Positions 45,892-55,829 of a stretch of 64,000 bases of DNA are shown piece by piece. The stretch covers positions 1-64,000 of the forward strand of contig JANEZZ010001874.1 of NCBI GenBank assembly GCA_026122225.1. Direction: 5' to 3'. The notes below the pieces were generated by a model. That model made no database searches. It saw nothing but the letters and a program-made list of their open reading frames with translations, and was not told the origin of the DNA. The stretch comes from Heloderma charlesbogerti (lineage: Eukaryota; Chordata; Lepidosauria; Squamata; Helodermatidae). Position numbers and translations under genes: made by a program. Positions within the stretch are counted from its first letter, which is position 1. The number at the start of each line of letters is the position of its first letter.

Positions 45892-46061
45892 ACTGCCACC
45901 AAGATCCAGCAGCAAACCACTCTTTTTTGCTGCCACCACTGCTGAATTTTGGCAGCATGATGGCAGTGGGCAGCGGGGCTGGGCTGGGAGGTGGTGGCCA
46001 TGCGTTCACTGTCCCTTCCATAGTGTCTGTGGTCTTTATGCAACCAACTGAACACTTCCAT

Positions 46062-46636
46062 CAGGGATGAGCAACCCCCCCAACATCTGGTCCAGGGGTC
46101 CACCACGGGGAAATCTGGGCTGCTTGGAACTTAGCACATTTTCCTGGAGGCTTGGTGCATTCACCTGATTTCATGAGACATCTTCTTTCTGGCTTTAAAA
46201 AAGGCAAGATACGCTAATGGCAGCTGCCATTAGTCTATTGTGGGAAAATTACAGCTGTAGTTTGCGTATTATAATTTGCAGCTGTAAAGCACTTTCTTCT
46301 ATGTAAATTGCAGCTGTAAAGCACTTATGGTTGCAATTTATGTAGAAGTAAGCACTTTACAGCCACAGTTTACACAGAAGTAGGTACTTTACAGCTGCAA
46401 ATGACATAAACTACGGCTGTAATTTTCCCACATAAATTACGGCTGTAATTTTCCCACAATAGGTTAATGGCAGCTGCAATTAATGTATCTTGCCTTTCTG
46501 AAAGCTGGAAAGATGCCCCATGCAAAATCTGAAGGATGCACAGGTGAAGGGGGACAGTCCTCTGTGGACTCTGCAGGTTGGATTCTTGGGAATCCAGCCT
46601 CATTGGAGTCCACAGTGGATTTCTCCAGCACCCCTG
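46062..46636. mobile_element. hAT-type fold-back MITE with GCAGCTGTAAAGC hairpins
   Basis: Left CAGGGATGAGCAACCC, right TTTCTCCAGCACCCCTG. The TSD ACTTCCAT (46054-46061) and CCTTCCAT (46637-46644) match 7/8. The interior is a large inverted repeat of GGCAGCTGCCATTA, AATTACAGCTGTA and CAGCTGTAAAGCACTT modules. The 3' part (GGATTCTTGGGAATCCAGCC) matches the ends of 10190-10259 and 59230-59297, tying it to the palindromic family. Confidence 0.8.
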
Positions 46637-46644
46637 CCTTCCAT

Positions 46645-47169
46645 TGGCCACTGGTAAGTAGAGTAAAGAGAGTCAGTGCAGGTGGGTCTGGTTTCTGAGG
46701 TGATAGACACAGTAGATTCCCTGCCCTGGTACATGGTAATAGTTATAGAAGGCTTAGAGGACACTCCAGTCAGGAAGCCAGACAAACAGCTATTTGTATG
46801 TCTTAAACATGAACAGAACAATAAGGGGAATCTCCTGACTCCATGCAGATGGAGTCAGGAGCCCTAAGAGCTTCTGGCCTAGGACTATCTAGTGACTAAA
46901 CCATATAATGACACCATCCACACTGTAACAATGAATATTTGCACATCGCATTGGTTGCAAAGCCTTCCAAGCATACGTGGGACTGCCTAGGTTCTTTCCA
47001 GAAATGTGTTACTTGTTAGATCAATTTTGGACATCCAGCAATCCCAGAAAAGCCTCTGAAATAGGTTCAGTGTAACCAAACACACACAAAAATCAAAGTA
47101 TAAAACCCAGATATTTCCAGAGTTTGCCAGCAATATCACTTAAAGTAGGAGCATTTCCCATGCATTGAA

Positions 47170-47171
<2 letters not shown>
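46645..47171. other. No recognised gene
   Basis: The segment 46680-46900 partly resembles 10740-10930 (GGAAGGCTTAGAGGACAC against AGAAGGCTTAGAGGACAC, and GGAATCTCCTGACYCCAYSCAG). A shared unnamed element is likely. Confidence 0.45.

Positions 47172-47202
<31 letters not shown>
47172..47202. repeat. (GT)n microsatellite
   Basis: Fifteen uninterrupted GT units just upstream of the RTE fragment. Confidence 0.95.
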
Positions 47203-47203
<1 letters not shown>

Positions 47204-47220
47204 AACCAATTTCTTTACTA

Positions 47221-48779
47221 GCAGTTGAACATTAACAACCTCCGATATGCAGATGATACCACTTTGATGGCTGAAAGCGAGGAGGAGCTGAGGAACCTCA
47301 TGACGAAGGTGAAAGAAGAAAGTGCAAAAGCTGGGTGGCAGTTAAACCTCAAAAAAACGAAGATTATGGCAACCAGCTTGATTGATAACTGGCAAATAGA
47401 GGGAGAAAACGTGGAGGCAGTGACAGACTTTGTCTTTCTAGGCGCAAAGATTACTGCAGACCCTGACTGCAGCCAGGAAGATGTTTACTTCTTTTGAGGA
47501 GAGCAATGACAAATCTTGATAAAATAGTTAAGAGCAGAGACATCACACTGACAACAAAGTCTGCATAGTTAAAGCAATGGTATTCCCCGTAGTAACCTAT
47601 AGGGGTGCACAAAAGTCACTTACCTGGTCTCGCAGCTTGCTTTGCGGTGGGGGGGAGAGGCTTCCCGCCTCGCCCGGCTGAAATTCAGGCCGTGGAGGAG
47701 GCGCCTTGCCTCGCCCAGCCGCGAAATAAAAAGTTTAAAAAAAAAACGCCCCCGTGATAGGCTATGTGATGATTTAAGTAGCCTATCACGGCTAGATCTG
47801 CAAAGTCAGCCATGATAGGCTACGTTAATCGTCACGTAGCCTATCACGGGTGACTTTAAAAAAAAAAAGCGCGTACGCAAATGGCGGCCCCCATAGGGAG
47901 CCGCCATTCACATTCCTTATTTGGTTGCTGTAGTCTACATGATCTTTACGTAGACTACAGCGACCAAATAAGGAACGCGAAGGGCAGCTCCCTATGGGGG
48001 CTGCCATTAGCCATACGCGCTTTTTTTTTTTTTTTAACTTTGCAAATATAGCCGTGATAGGCTACGTTAATCGTCACGTAGCCTATCACGGGGGTGTTTT
48101 TTTTTTTTTTACTTTTCTTGGAATGGTGGCGGTGGCAGCCGGTCGAAAGACCGGCTGCCACCCCTGCCCCTGACGAAGACCTGCCGAACCGCCGCCGGGA
48201 CCCGCTGCCGGGAGGGACATTCGTGAAAGGTAAGTCCTATCCCGGGGGGGGGCGGGGGGCGGAGAATTTCTCCCCGAAACTACTTCGGGGGGCCGAATAC
48301 GTTGGCACTCGGCCCCCCGAAGTTTTGGGGAGAAATTCTCCCCCATCCCTAGTAACCTATGGCTGTGAGGGCTGGACCATAAGGACGGCTAAGCAAAGGA
48401 AGATAGATGCTTTTAAACTGTGGTGCTGGAGGAAAATTCTGAGAGTCCCTTGGACTGCAAGAAGATCAAACCAGTCCATACTCCAGGAAATAAAGCCAAA
48501 CTGCTCACTTGAGGGAATGATATTAAAGGCAAAACTGAAGCATTTTGGCCACATAATGAGAAGACAGGATACCCTGGCCTGGAGAAGATGCTGATGCTAG
48601 GGAAAGTGGAAGGCAAAAGCAAGAGGGGCTGACCAAGGGCAAGATGGATGGATGATATTCTGGAGGTGACGTACTTGACCTTGAGGGAGCTGGGGGTGGC
48701 GACGGCTGACAGGAAGCTCTGGCGTGGGCTGGTCCATGAAGTCACAAAGAGTCGGAAGTGACTAAACGAATAAACAACA
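47221..48779 (+). mobile_element. Older RTE/BovB-related LINE 3' part, split by a MITE
   Basis: Plus-strand RT fragment with NLRYADDTTLMAESEEEL, then KKTKIMATSLIDNW, interrupted at 47600-48351. It continues with MVYGCEGWTIR-like sequence (VTYGCEGWTIRTAKQRKIDA), KLWCWRKILRVPWTARRSNQ and the tail GTCACAAAGAGTCGGAAGTG, ending AATAAACAACAACAGCAAC. It is clearly related to BovB but diverged from the copies above and carries frame shifts, so it is older. Confidence 0.88.
47600..48351. mobile_element. Palindromic hAT-type MITE inside the RTE copy
   Basis: Left TAGGGGTGCACAAAAGTCAC, right GGAGAAATTCTCCCCCATCC plus CTA. The perfect TSD GTAACCTA is at 47592-47599 and 48352-48359; removal restores the VTYGCEGW codons. 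The ATG...GTAAGT module at 48123 is 107 nt long but has an in-frame TGA. GTAAGT is at 48230-48235. Confidence 0.95.
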
Positions 48780-49292
48780 ACAGCAACAAAGGATCAATAT
48801 ATTTGAAGAGAAATTTATAATTCTCATTGGAGAAAAAGCCATGTCAGCTGGAAAGGGCTAAAAGTTTTTTCACATTTTTAAAAATGTGGAAATGCTAAGA
48901 AAAGGGTTTGGGGATTATTTCTTTTTCCCTATATGATACGTGTAATGCATCTGAACAGTGATGTATTTTGTAGTGATGTGGAATCAGTGTATCTATATTG
49001 TTACCTTACTTCCTCTCTTCAGTAGACTTGGATGACCTTTCCCCTGGGAAGACAAGATCAGTTATCTCATAAAAAGGAAAAAAGAAAAAGATGGGGTTTG
49101 TGATGTTCACAGTTTGGGGCTTTTCTCCTTGAAGTTGCGGGTAATTAACCAAAATAATGATGTATGCACTGGAAGAGAATGTCTCCTGTCTCATTGCAAT
49201 ATGCCCAGACAGATTGTATAATAACTCTGCAAAATCTATTCTGAACACTGCCTTCCCAAACCCTCCAGTGTTACATACATGAAAACAGGGAC
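48780..49292. other. No recognised feature
   Basis: AT-rich DNA. ACAGGGAC at 49285-49292 is the TSD of the next MITE. Confidence 0.4.
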
Positions 49293-49811
49293 AGGGATGG
49301 TGCAGATGCCCAACTCAGTCTGGGAGTCTGACGGACTCCTCCTCCCACTCATGCCTTCAGGCTGTGCTCGCCGAGCTCCTGTCCCCGCTCCCCTCCCCCA
49401 TGCTCAGTGAGCCACCCTCATCTACCCTGAGCTGTCCTCAAGCTGCCACTGTTCCCAAGGTTTCCATTTTGCAGAAAAAAATGGCACCCTGGGAATTTCT
49501 GTTAATCTGATATTGTGCACATAGCAGCCGTAAAGCCAATATTACATCGATGCAATATTACAGGTGTAAATGGGCCATTTACGCCTGTAATATTGCGTAG
49601 ATGAGACCTGTACAACCACTATGTGCTCAATATTAGATTTACAGAAGTCCCTGAGTGCCTTTTTTTCTTTTCATTTTTGAAAAATGGCAACCACGGTGAG
49701 TGTGGGGGGCACAAGCAGGTCTGGGGGTGCATGAGCAAGGACAGTGGCTTGGCAGGTGCCTGGAGAACCTGGACAGGGGTGTCCATCCATCCATCCATCC
49801 ATCCATCACTA
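49293..49811. mobile_element. hAT-type MITE, GAGTCC subfamily
   Basis: Left AGGGATGGTGCAGATGCCC, right CCATCCATCACTA. The perfect TSD ACAGGGAC is at 49285-49292 and 49812-49819. The fold-back GTAAATGGGCCATTTACGCC lies near 49565, and AATATTAC/GTAATATTG pairs flank it. A (CCAT)n run (49784-49806) grew from the terminus. Confidence 0.82.
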
Positions 49812-49971
49812 ACAGGGACAACCTTATGTATCTTGTGACACCCCTATTCTTACATGAAGGATCACTGCCCATTCATTATATTTTACTGAAACTGCCTGCT
49901 AAACCCTAGACTTCCTTCTCCTTCCCCTTCTCCTCTGCAGGAGTCAGTCCTGCAGTGGCTTCTGAAGCAGA

Positions 49972-50104
49972 GGTTGCCCCAGCCTGGCACCTTCCAAATG
50001 TTTTGGACTACAACTCTCATCAGCCCCAGCCAACACAATGATGAGGGATGATGGTAATTGCAGTCTAAAACATCTGGAGGGCACCAGACTGGGGAAGGCT
50101 GTTT
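49972..50104. mobile_element. Older hAT MITE (relative of 33896-34025)
   Basis: CCCCAGCCTGGCACCTTCC, then AAATGTTTTGGACTACAACT, with the inverted counterpart AAAACATCTGGAGGGCACC and CAGACTGGGGAAGGCTG. The roughly 130-bp palindrome with CAACTCTCATCAGCCCCAGC in the middle is typical of this reptile repeat. Confidence 0.72.
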
Positions 50105-50271
50105 TAGAGCCAAATGGTAGTTTTCCTTTGTGTGTGTGTTTTAAATAAATAGCCAGGGATGGGGGTGGGGGGGAGACACACAAACTGATTTGGGACCATG
50201 GCATGTAGATTTAACCCTTAGCCTCTGCCACAGTCCTGATCATGATCCTACCACCTGCCCGCTATCCTTAG

Positions 50272-50702
50272 GGTGCAATCCTATCAATTGCACCCTTGCT
50301 GCTCGGAAGCCTCTGAACCTGGAGGCTTCTGAGATTATGCCCTGTCAGGCTGATTCTTGCTAGACAGGCTTTTCAGCCAATTTAGCTAGAATGCTTTGGA
50401 GGGGGGGGGGGAAGGAGGCTGGATGAGGCTCAGGAGATTTCATATCCTGGCCTCTCTGGTGTCCTCCCCTCCCCACCCACTGGAACGCCCCCTTTCCTCC
50501 TCCTCTGAGGTCGCTTTTCCAACCTTGGAGGGCAGCCAGTGCGGTTCTTTCTCTGCAGGCTGTGCGGGGGTGGGGGAAAGGGGCAGATCTCTGACTCCCC
50601 CTTCCAAGGTCAGAGTGCAGTCTCCAACCTTGGAAGGGGAAGTCTGAACAACCCTGTGATCCCTGGAACCTTCTCCCAGGGATCATAGGATTGCTCTCTT
50701 AA
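50272..50702. repeat. GCAATCCTA-bounded dispersed repeat
   Basis: Starts GGGTGCAATCCTATCAATTG and ends GATCATAGGATTGCTC, with TTCCAACCTTGGAGGGC and CCAACCTTGGAAGGGG inside. Related in inverse orientation to 13325-13555. Class unknown. Confidence 0.5.
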
Positions 50703-51055
50703 TGTCTTAATGGGAGGAAAGATCCCATTAGTGTCAAAGGGAGCTTTCCTTCCATCGTAAATAAAAGGGTGTGAGAGAGTGAATTCTGATCAAGACTTGG
50801 CAGGGGCAGGACATCTGGTAGGAGGCATGTCATCTTGGTAGTGACCTACGGAGCTCCACAGGTTGCTTATCTCAAACAGCTATGAAAAGGTTGAGAAACC
50901 TTTTTAAATTCCCCAGGAATTAAAAGGGGAATCTTACAGTACCAACTAGTTGAAATCTTGGAAGAACAGCTGCTTTTGTGCTGCAGCAGAAGGGCTGCAA
51001 TGCAATCCTAGGTCAGTGGCCAGAGTATCGTCTACTGAAAGCTGTTTGAATTTCA
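50703..51055. other. No recognised feature
   Basis: Nothing recognised. GTTTGAAT at 51044-51051 may be the displaced left TSD of the next MITE. Confidence 0.35.
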
Positions 51056-52026
51056 TAGGGATGGCGGAGAATTTCTCCACGAATCTCCAGGAGGCCGAAT
51101 GCCAACGCATTGGGCCCCCCAAAATTGTTGGTGAAATTCTCCACCGGCCCCCTGCCCCCCCCCCGGGATGGGACTTACCTCGTGCGAATGTCCCTCTCGG
51201 CAGCGGGTCCCGGCGGCGGTTCGGCGGCGGTTCAGCGGGGGCGGCGGCGGCCGGTCTTCTGACCAGCTGCCACTGCTGCCATTGCAAAATAAAAAAGGAA
51301 AGTAAAAAACACACACACACACCCGTGATAGGCTACATAACGATTTACATAGCCTATCACAGCTAGATTTCCAAAGTCAGCCGTGATAAGCTACGTAAAT
51401 CGTCACGTAGCCTATCACGGGTGACTTTGGGGGGGGAAGCGTGTACACAAATGGCGGCGCCCATGGGGCGCCGCCATTTGCGTTCCTTAGTTTGGCACGT
51501 CTAGTCTACGTAAAGATTTACGTAGACTACGGCGAAAATAAGGGCAACGCAAATAGCGTTCCCTTATTTTCGCTGTAGACTACGTAAATCTTTACATAGA
51601 CTAGACGTGCCAAACTAAGGAATGCAAATGGCGGCGCCCCATGGGCGCCGCCATTTGCGTATGCACTTTTTTTTTTTTTCAAAGTCACCCGTGATAGGCT
51701 ACGTGACAATTTACATAGCCTATCACTGCTGACTTTGGAAATCTAGCCATGATAGGCTACGTAAATCGTTACGTAGCCTATCATGGGTGGTTTTATTTAT
51801 TTTTTTTACTTTACTTTCTTTTTCATGGCCGGGTAGATGGGGCGCTCCTCCCCGGCCAGAATTTCGGTGGCGAGGGATGGGGCGCCTCCCCCCCGGCCTG
51901 AATTTCGGCCAGGCGAGGTGGGGCGCCTCTCCCCCCTCGCCTGAACTTCGGGAGGAGAACCGAAGCACCTCCCCCCCACTGCGAAGCAAGCTGCGGGACC
52001 AGGTAAGTCCCTTTTGTCCATCCCTA
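51056..52026. mobile_element. Palindromic hAT-type MITE, TSD displaced by 4 bp
   Basis: Left TAGGGATGGCGGAGAATTTC, right CTTTTGTCCATCCCTA. The right flank is GTTTGAAA. The matching GTTTGAAT lies 4 bp outside the left end, separated by TTCA. GTAAGT at 52003-52008. Symmetric hairpins are centred near 51550. Confidence 0.85.
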
Positions 52027-52189
52027 GTTTGAAACTCCTTGTAATTAGGAGACTACAGACTGACAAGTTCTAAAAATTATTGGTGAATTTAAACTACCAG
52101 CAGTATCTGGGGACTGGCACTTAAATATAACTAAACATTTGTTTTCTTCTGTTTCTGCAATAATACTTGCTTGTTGTGCTTCTGGAAGT

Positions 52190-52969
52190 GGAGGATGGCA
52201 GTATGAAAGGGAAAAACCAAAGGGAACGCCACCTACCTCCCCCAATTGCTCTCCCGGCAAAGGTTTCTAGAAATGACGGAGGCAAAGAGGAGTTGCTTGC
52301 TTTGATAAAACTATGTCTTTTCAGCTATCAGTGCAGTCAAAGAAGCTTGAAACAATCCAGGACTCAATCACTGCCCTCCAAGGGGCTGTGGATTTAACTA
52401 ATATCTCTCTTTAAAAAATGGAGATGAAGGTTAATGCACTCGAAGATCGAGTTATTGCTCAGGAAACTGCTATGCAAGCATCTCATAATACTTTGTCTGC
52501 TCGAATTTCCCAACTGGAGGATTTTACATGCAGAGTGAACCTTCGTATTCTTGGTATTAACGTCTTGGCTGCTGATGTATGTTTGGCTGAATTTATGGAT
52601 AAACCTTTGCATGAGTTATTGGTTTTGCCATCTGATTTTCTACTGGATATTGAGCATGCATATCATGTTCCTGGCTCAATATGTGGCATTAAAAGCACTT
52701 CTGGGACTGTTGTTGTTCAGTTTTCATGGGTGTCTAAAAAAATCATCTTCTGCGTCTGGCAAGAGAACATGGTGAGCTCCAGTGGGGACCAGCAAAATGA
52801 CAAGATTATGCTCTTTCCTGATTATACTAAAGGAATTGCTGACAGAAGAAGGCAATTCAACAAAGCAAGAAGTTTGGCAAAGCAAAATAACTTGCAATAT
52901 CATAATAAATATCCTGCTACATTTTGCATTCTTTCTGAAGGCCAGATGAAAAAGTTTTTAAATCGTGAC
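52190..52969 (+). pseudogene. L1-like ORF1 remnant
   Basis: The frame open from 52418 (184 codons, with an in-frame stop just upstream at about 52412 and related sequence back to about 52190) encodes a coiled-coil segment (VNALEDRVIAQETAMQ, ARISQLEDFTCRVNL), an RRM-like start (NLRILGI) and a C-terminal domain with LFPDYTKGIADRRRQF, NKARSLAKQNN and YPATFCIL. That order matches L1-type ORF1 proteins, RNA-binding chaperones that coat LINE RNA. It ends where a MITE inserted at 52970, and the frame is broken, so it is inactive. Confidence 0.75.
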
Positions 52970-53501
52970 TAGGGATGGGGGAGAATTTCTCCCCAAAACT
53001 TCAGGGGGCCGAGTGCCAACACATTCGGCCCCCCGAAATCGGTGGTGAAATTCTCCGCCACCCCCCCGCCACCCCCCCGTCACCCCCCCGGGATGGGACT
53101 TACCTTTCACGAATGTCCCTCCCAGTGGCGGGGCCCGGCAGCGGTTCGGCGGGTCTTCGTCAGGGGTGGGGGCAGCAGCCAGTCTTTCGACTGGCTGCTG
53201 CTGCCGCCATTAAAAGGACAGTAAAAAAAAAACAAACCCATGATAGGCTACGTAAATCGTTATGTAGCCTATCACCGGGGTGGTTTTTTTTTTTTTTTCA
53301 CGGCCAGGTAGACGGGGCGCTTCTACCTGGCCTGAATTTCACCGGCAAGTGATGGGGCACCTCCCGCCCAGCCTGAATTTCGGCCAGGCGAGGCGGGGCG
53401 CCTCCCCCCCATCGCATGAACTTCAGGGGGAGAAGCGAAGCACCTCCCCCCCACCGTGAAGCAAGCTTTGAGGACAGGTAAGGGACTTTCGTCCATCCCT
53501 A
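52970..53501. mobile_element. Palindromic hAT-type MITE in the L1 remnant
   Basis: Left TAGGGATGGGGGAGAATTTC, right GACTTTCGTCCATCCCTA. The TSD ATCGTGAC (52962-52969) and ATCCTGAT (53502-53509) match 6/8. A short copy with a single TGATAGGCTACGTAAATCG hairpin at about 53241-53275. The right donor has become GTAAGGG. Confidence 0.88.
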
Positions 53502-53790
53502 ATCCTGATGCGGCCGAGTCATTTCTCATTGGTGTTAACATTAAAACAAGGGAGCCAACTTTCTCAGCCGCCTGAGCTGGAATTTTGCCATTTTCACTGT
53601 TCCTCTGAAGTCTTGTTTGGGTTATAGCTGATAGGATGTCTGGGAAGTTTGCCAGATTAAATGTTTGCATATTTCTGTTTTCTTTCTCCTTTGTGTGTTA
53701 TATTGTATGTGTGTATGTGGGGTACCCCCTTCATGGATCACTGCCTTGTTGTGGTGAAGGGGCTTGCGTAACTCAGTGAAGCCATAAGCT

Positions 53791-54845
53791 ATGCCGTGCA
53801 GGGCCACCCAAGATGGACAGGTCATGGCAGAGAGTTCTGACAAAATGTGGTCCACTGGAGAAGGAAATGGCAACCCACTCCAGTATTCTTGCCAAGAAAA
53901 CCCTATGGAACGTATCACAAGGCTAAAAGATATGACGCCGGAAGATGAGACCCTCAGGTCGGAAGGTGTCCAATATACTACTGGGGAAGAGCAGAGGGCA
54001 TTTCCAAGTAGCGCCAGAAAGAATGAAGCGGCTGGGCCAAAGCCGGAAGGACACTCAGCTGTGGATGTGTCTGGTGGTGAAAAGAAAATCCGATGCTGTA
54101 AAGAACAATATTGTTTAGGAACCTGGAATGTCAGATCATTGAATCAAGGTAAGCTGGAGGTGGTCAAACATGAGATGGCAAGATTGAACATCGACATCTT
54201 CGGAATGAGAGACATCCTCATTATATCTACTACTGTGGGCAAGAATCCCTTAGAAGAAATGGAGTAGCACTCATAGTAAACAAAAGGGTGGGAAAAGCAG
54301 TACTGGGGTACAAGCTCAAAAATGATAGAATGATCTCAGTACGAATCCAAGGCAAACCATTCAACATCACAGTAATTCAAGTCTATGCCCCAACCACTGA
54401 TGCCGAAGAAGCTGAGGTTGATCGGTTCTATGAAGACCTACAACACCTTCTAGAACTAACACCAAAAAAAGATGTCCTCTTCATCATAGGGGATTGGAAT
54501 GCTAAAGTAGGAAGTCAAGAAATCACCGGGATAACAGGCAAGCATGGCCTTGGTGTACAAAATGAACCAGGACAAAAGCTAATAGAGTTTTGCCAAGAGA
54601 ACACGCTGATCATAGCAAACACTCTTTTCCAACAGCACAAGAGACGACTCTACACATGGACATCACCAGACGGTCAATATCGAAATCAGATTGATTATGT
54701 CCTTTGCAGCCAAAGATGGAGAAGCTCCATACAGTCAGTAAAAACAAGTCCTGGAGCTGACTGTGGATCAGATCATGAGCTGCTTCTTGCAAAATTTCAG
54801 CTTAAATTGAAGAACATAGGGAAAACCACTTCAGGCATGACCTAA
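53791..54845 (+). pseudogene. BovB copy 4: endonuclease with a deletion and frame shift
   Basis: Plus-strand frames carry GTWNVRSLNQGKLEVVKHEM, then after a break IQGKPFNITVIQVYAPTTD, FIIGDWNAKVGSQE and WTSPDGQYRNQIDYVLC. Compared with copy 1, several dozen bases encoding the ELKCTSMSEFN region are missing near 54205, which shifts the frame. The arginine codon mutated to a stop in copy 1 is intact here (DGQYRN). Confidence 0.88.
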
Positions 54846-54859
54846 ATCATATCCCTTAT

Positions 54860-55829
54860 TAGGGGTGGACGAAAGTCGCTTACCTGTCGTCGAAGGCCGT
54901 TCGCGGTGGGGGGGAGCACTTCGCTGCTCCCCCCGCGAAGTTCAGGCTGGGGGGAGGAGGCTTCCCGCCTCGCCCGGCCGAAATTCAGGCCGGGGAGGAG
55001 GCTTCGCGCCTCGCCCGGCCGAAATTCAGGCCGGGGAGGAGGCGCGTCGCCTCGCCCGGGCGCGAACGCGGAAGTAAAAAAAAAATCACGCCCCCTGATA
55101 GGCTACGTGACGATTCACGTAGCCTATCACGGCTAGATCTGCAAAGTCAGCCGTGATAGGCTACATGAATCATCACGTAGCCTATCACGGGTGACTTTAA
55201 AAAAAAAAAAAAAAAGCGCATACGCGAATGGCGGCCCGCATAGGGAGCCGCCATTCGCGTTCCTTATTTAGTGGCTGTCGTCTACGTAAATGTTTACGTA
55301 GACTACGGCGAAAATAAGGGCAACACAAATAGCATTGCCCTTATTTTCGCCGTAGTCTACGTAAACATTTACGTAGATGACAGCCACCAAATAAGGAAAG
55401 GGAATGGCGGCTCCCTATGGGGGCCGCCATTATCCGTACACACTTTTTTTTTTAAAGTCACCCGGGATAGGCTACGTGACGATTCACGTAGCCTATAACA
55501 GCTGACTTGGCAAATCTAGCCGTGATAGGCTACGTGAATCGTCACGTAGCCTATCAGGGGACGTGTTTGTTTTTTTTCTTTGATTGCAATGGCGGGGGCG
55601 GCAGCCAGTCGAAAGACCGGCTGCCGCTCCCGCCCCGCTCAAACACTGGACGAACCGCCAGCCGGGCCCGCCGCCGGGAGGGACATTCAGGGAAGGTAAG
55701 TCCCGTCCCGGGGGGGGGGCGGGGGGCGGGGAGGGTGCGGAGGATTTCTCACCGAAACTTGTTCGGGGGGCCGAACGCGTTGGTGCTCGGCCCCCCAAAG
55801 TTTCGGGGAGAAATTCTCCGCCATCCCTA
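54860..55829. mobile_element. Palindromic hAT-type MITE in BovB copy 4
   Basis: Left TAGGGGTGGACGAAAGTCGC, right GGAGAAATTCTCCGCCATCC plus CTA. The perfect TSD TCCCTTAT is at 54852-54859 and 55830-55837. It holds the GATAGGCTACGTGACG pair, the TAGTCTACGTAAA pair, and CGAAATTCAGGCCGGGGAGG blocks repeated in tandem at the left end. Confidence 0.95.
55589..55695 (+). other. Open 107-nt exon-like module in MITE
   Basis: ATGGCGGGGGCGGCAGCC to GTAAGT (55696-55701) is 107 nt and open. The peptide begins MAGAAASRKTGC and ends near GRDIQG. It is closest to the modules at 6452 and 44709. Confidence 0.45.

Noticed and set aside
1330..55500. CRISPR array (repeated palindromes at semi-regular spacing)
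   Set aside because: The repeats are hairpins inside transposons with TSDs in a vertebrate genome. Spacing is variable and the intervening sequence is also repeated, not unique spacers.
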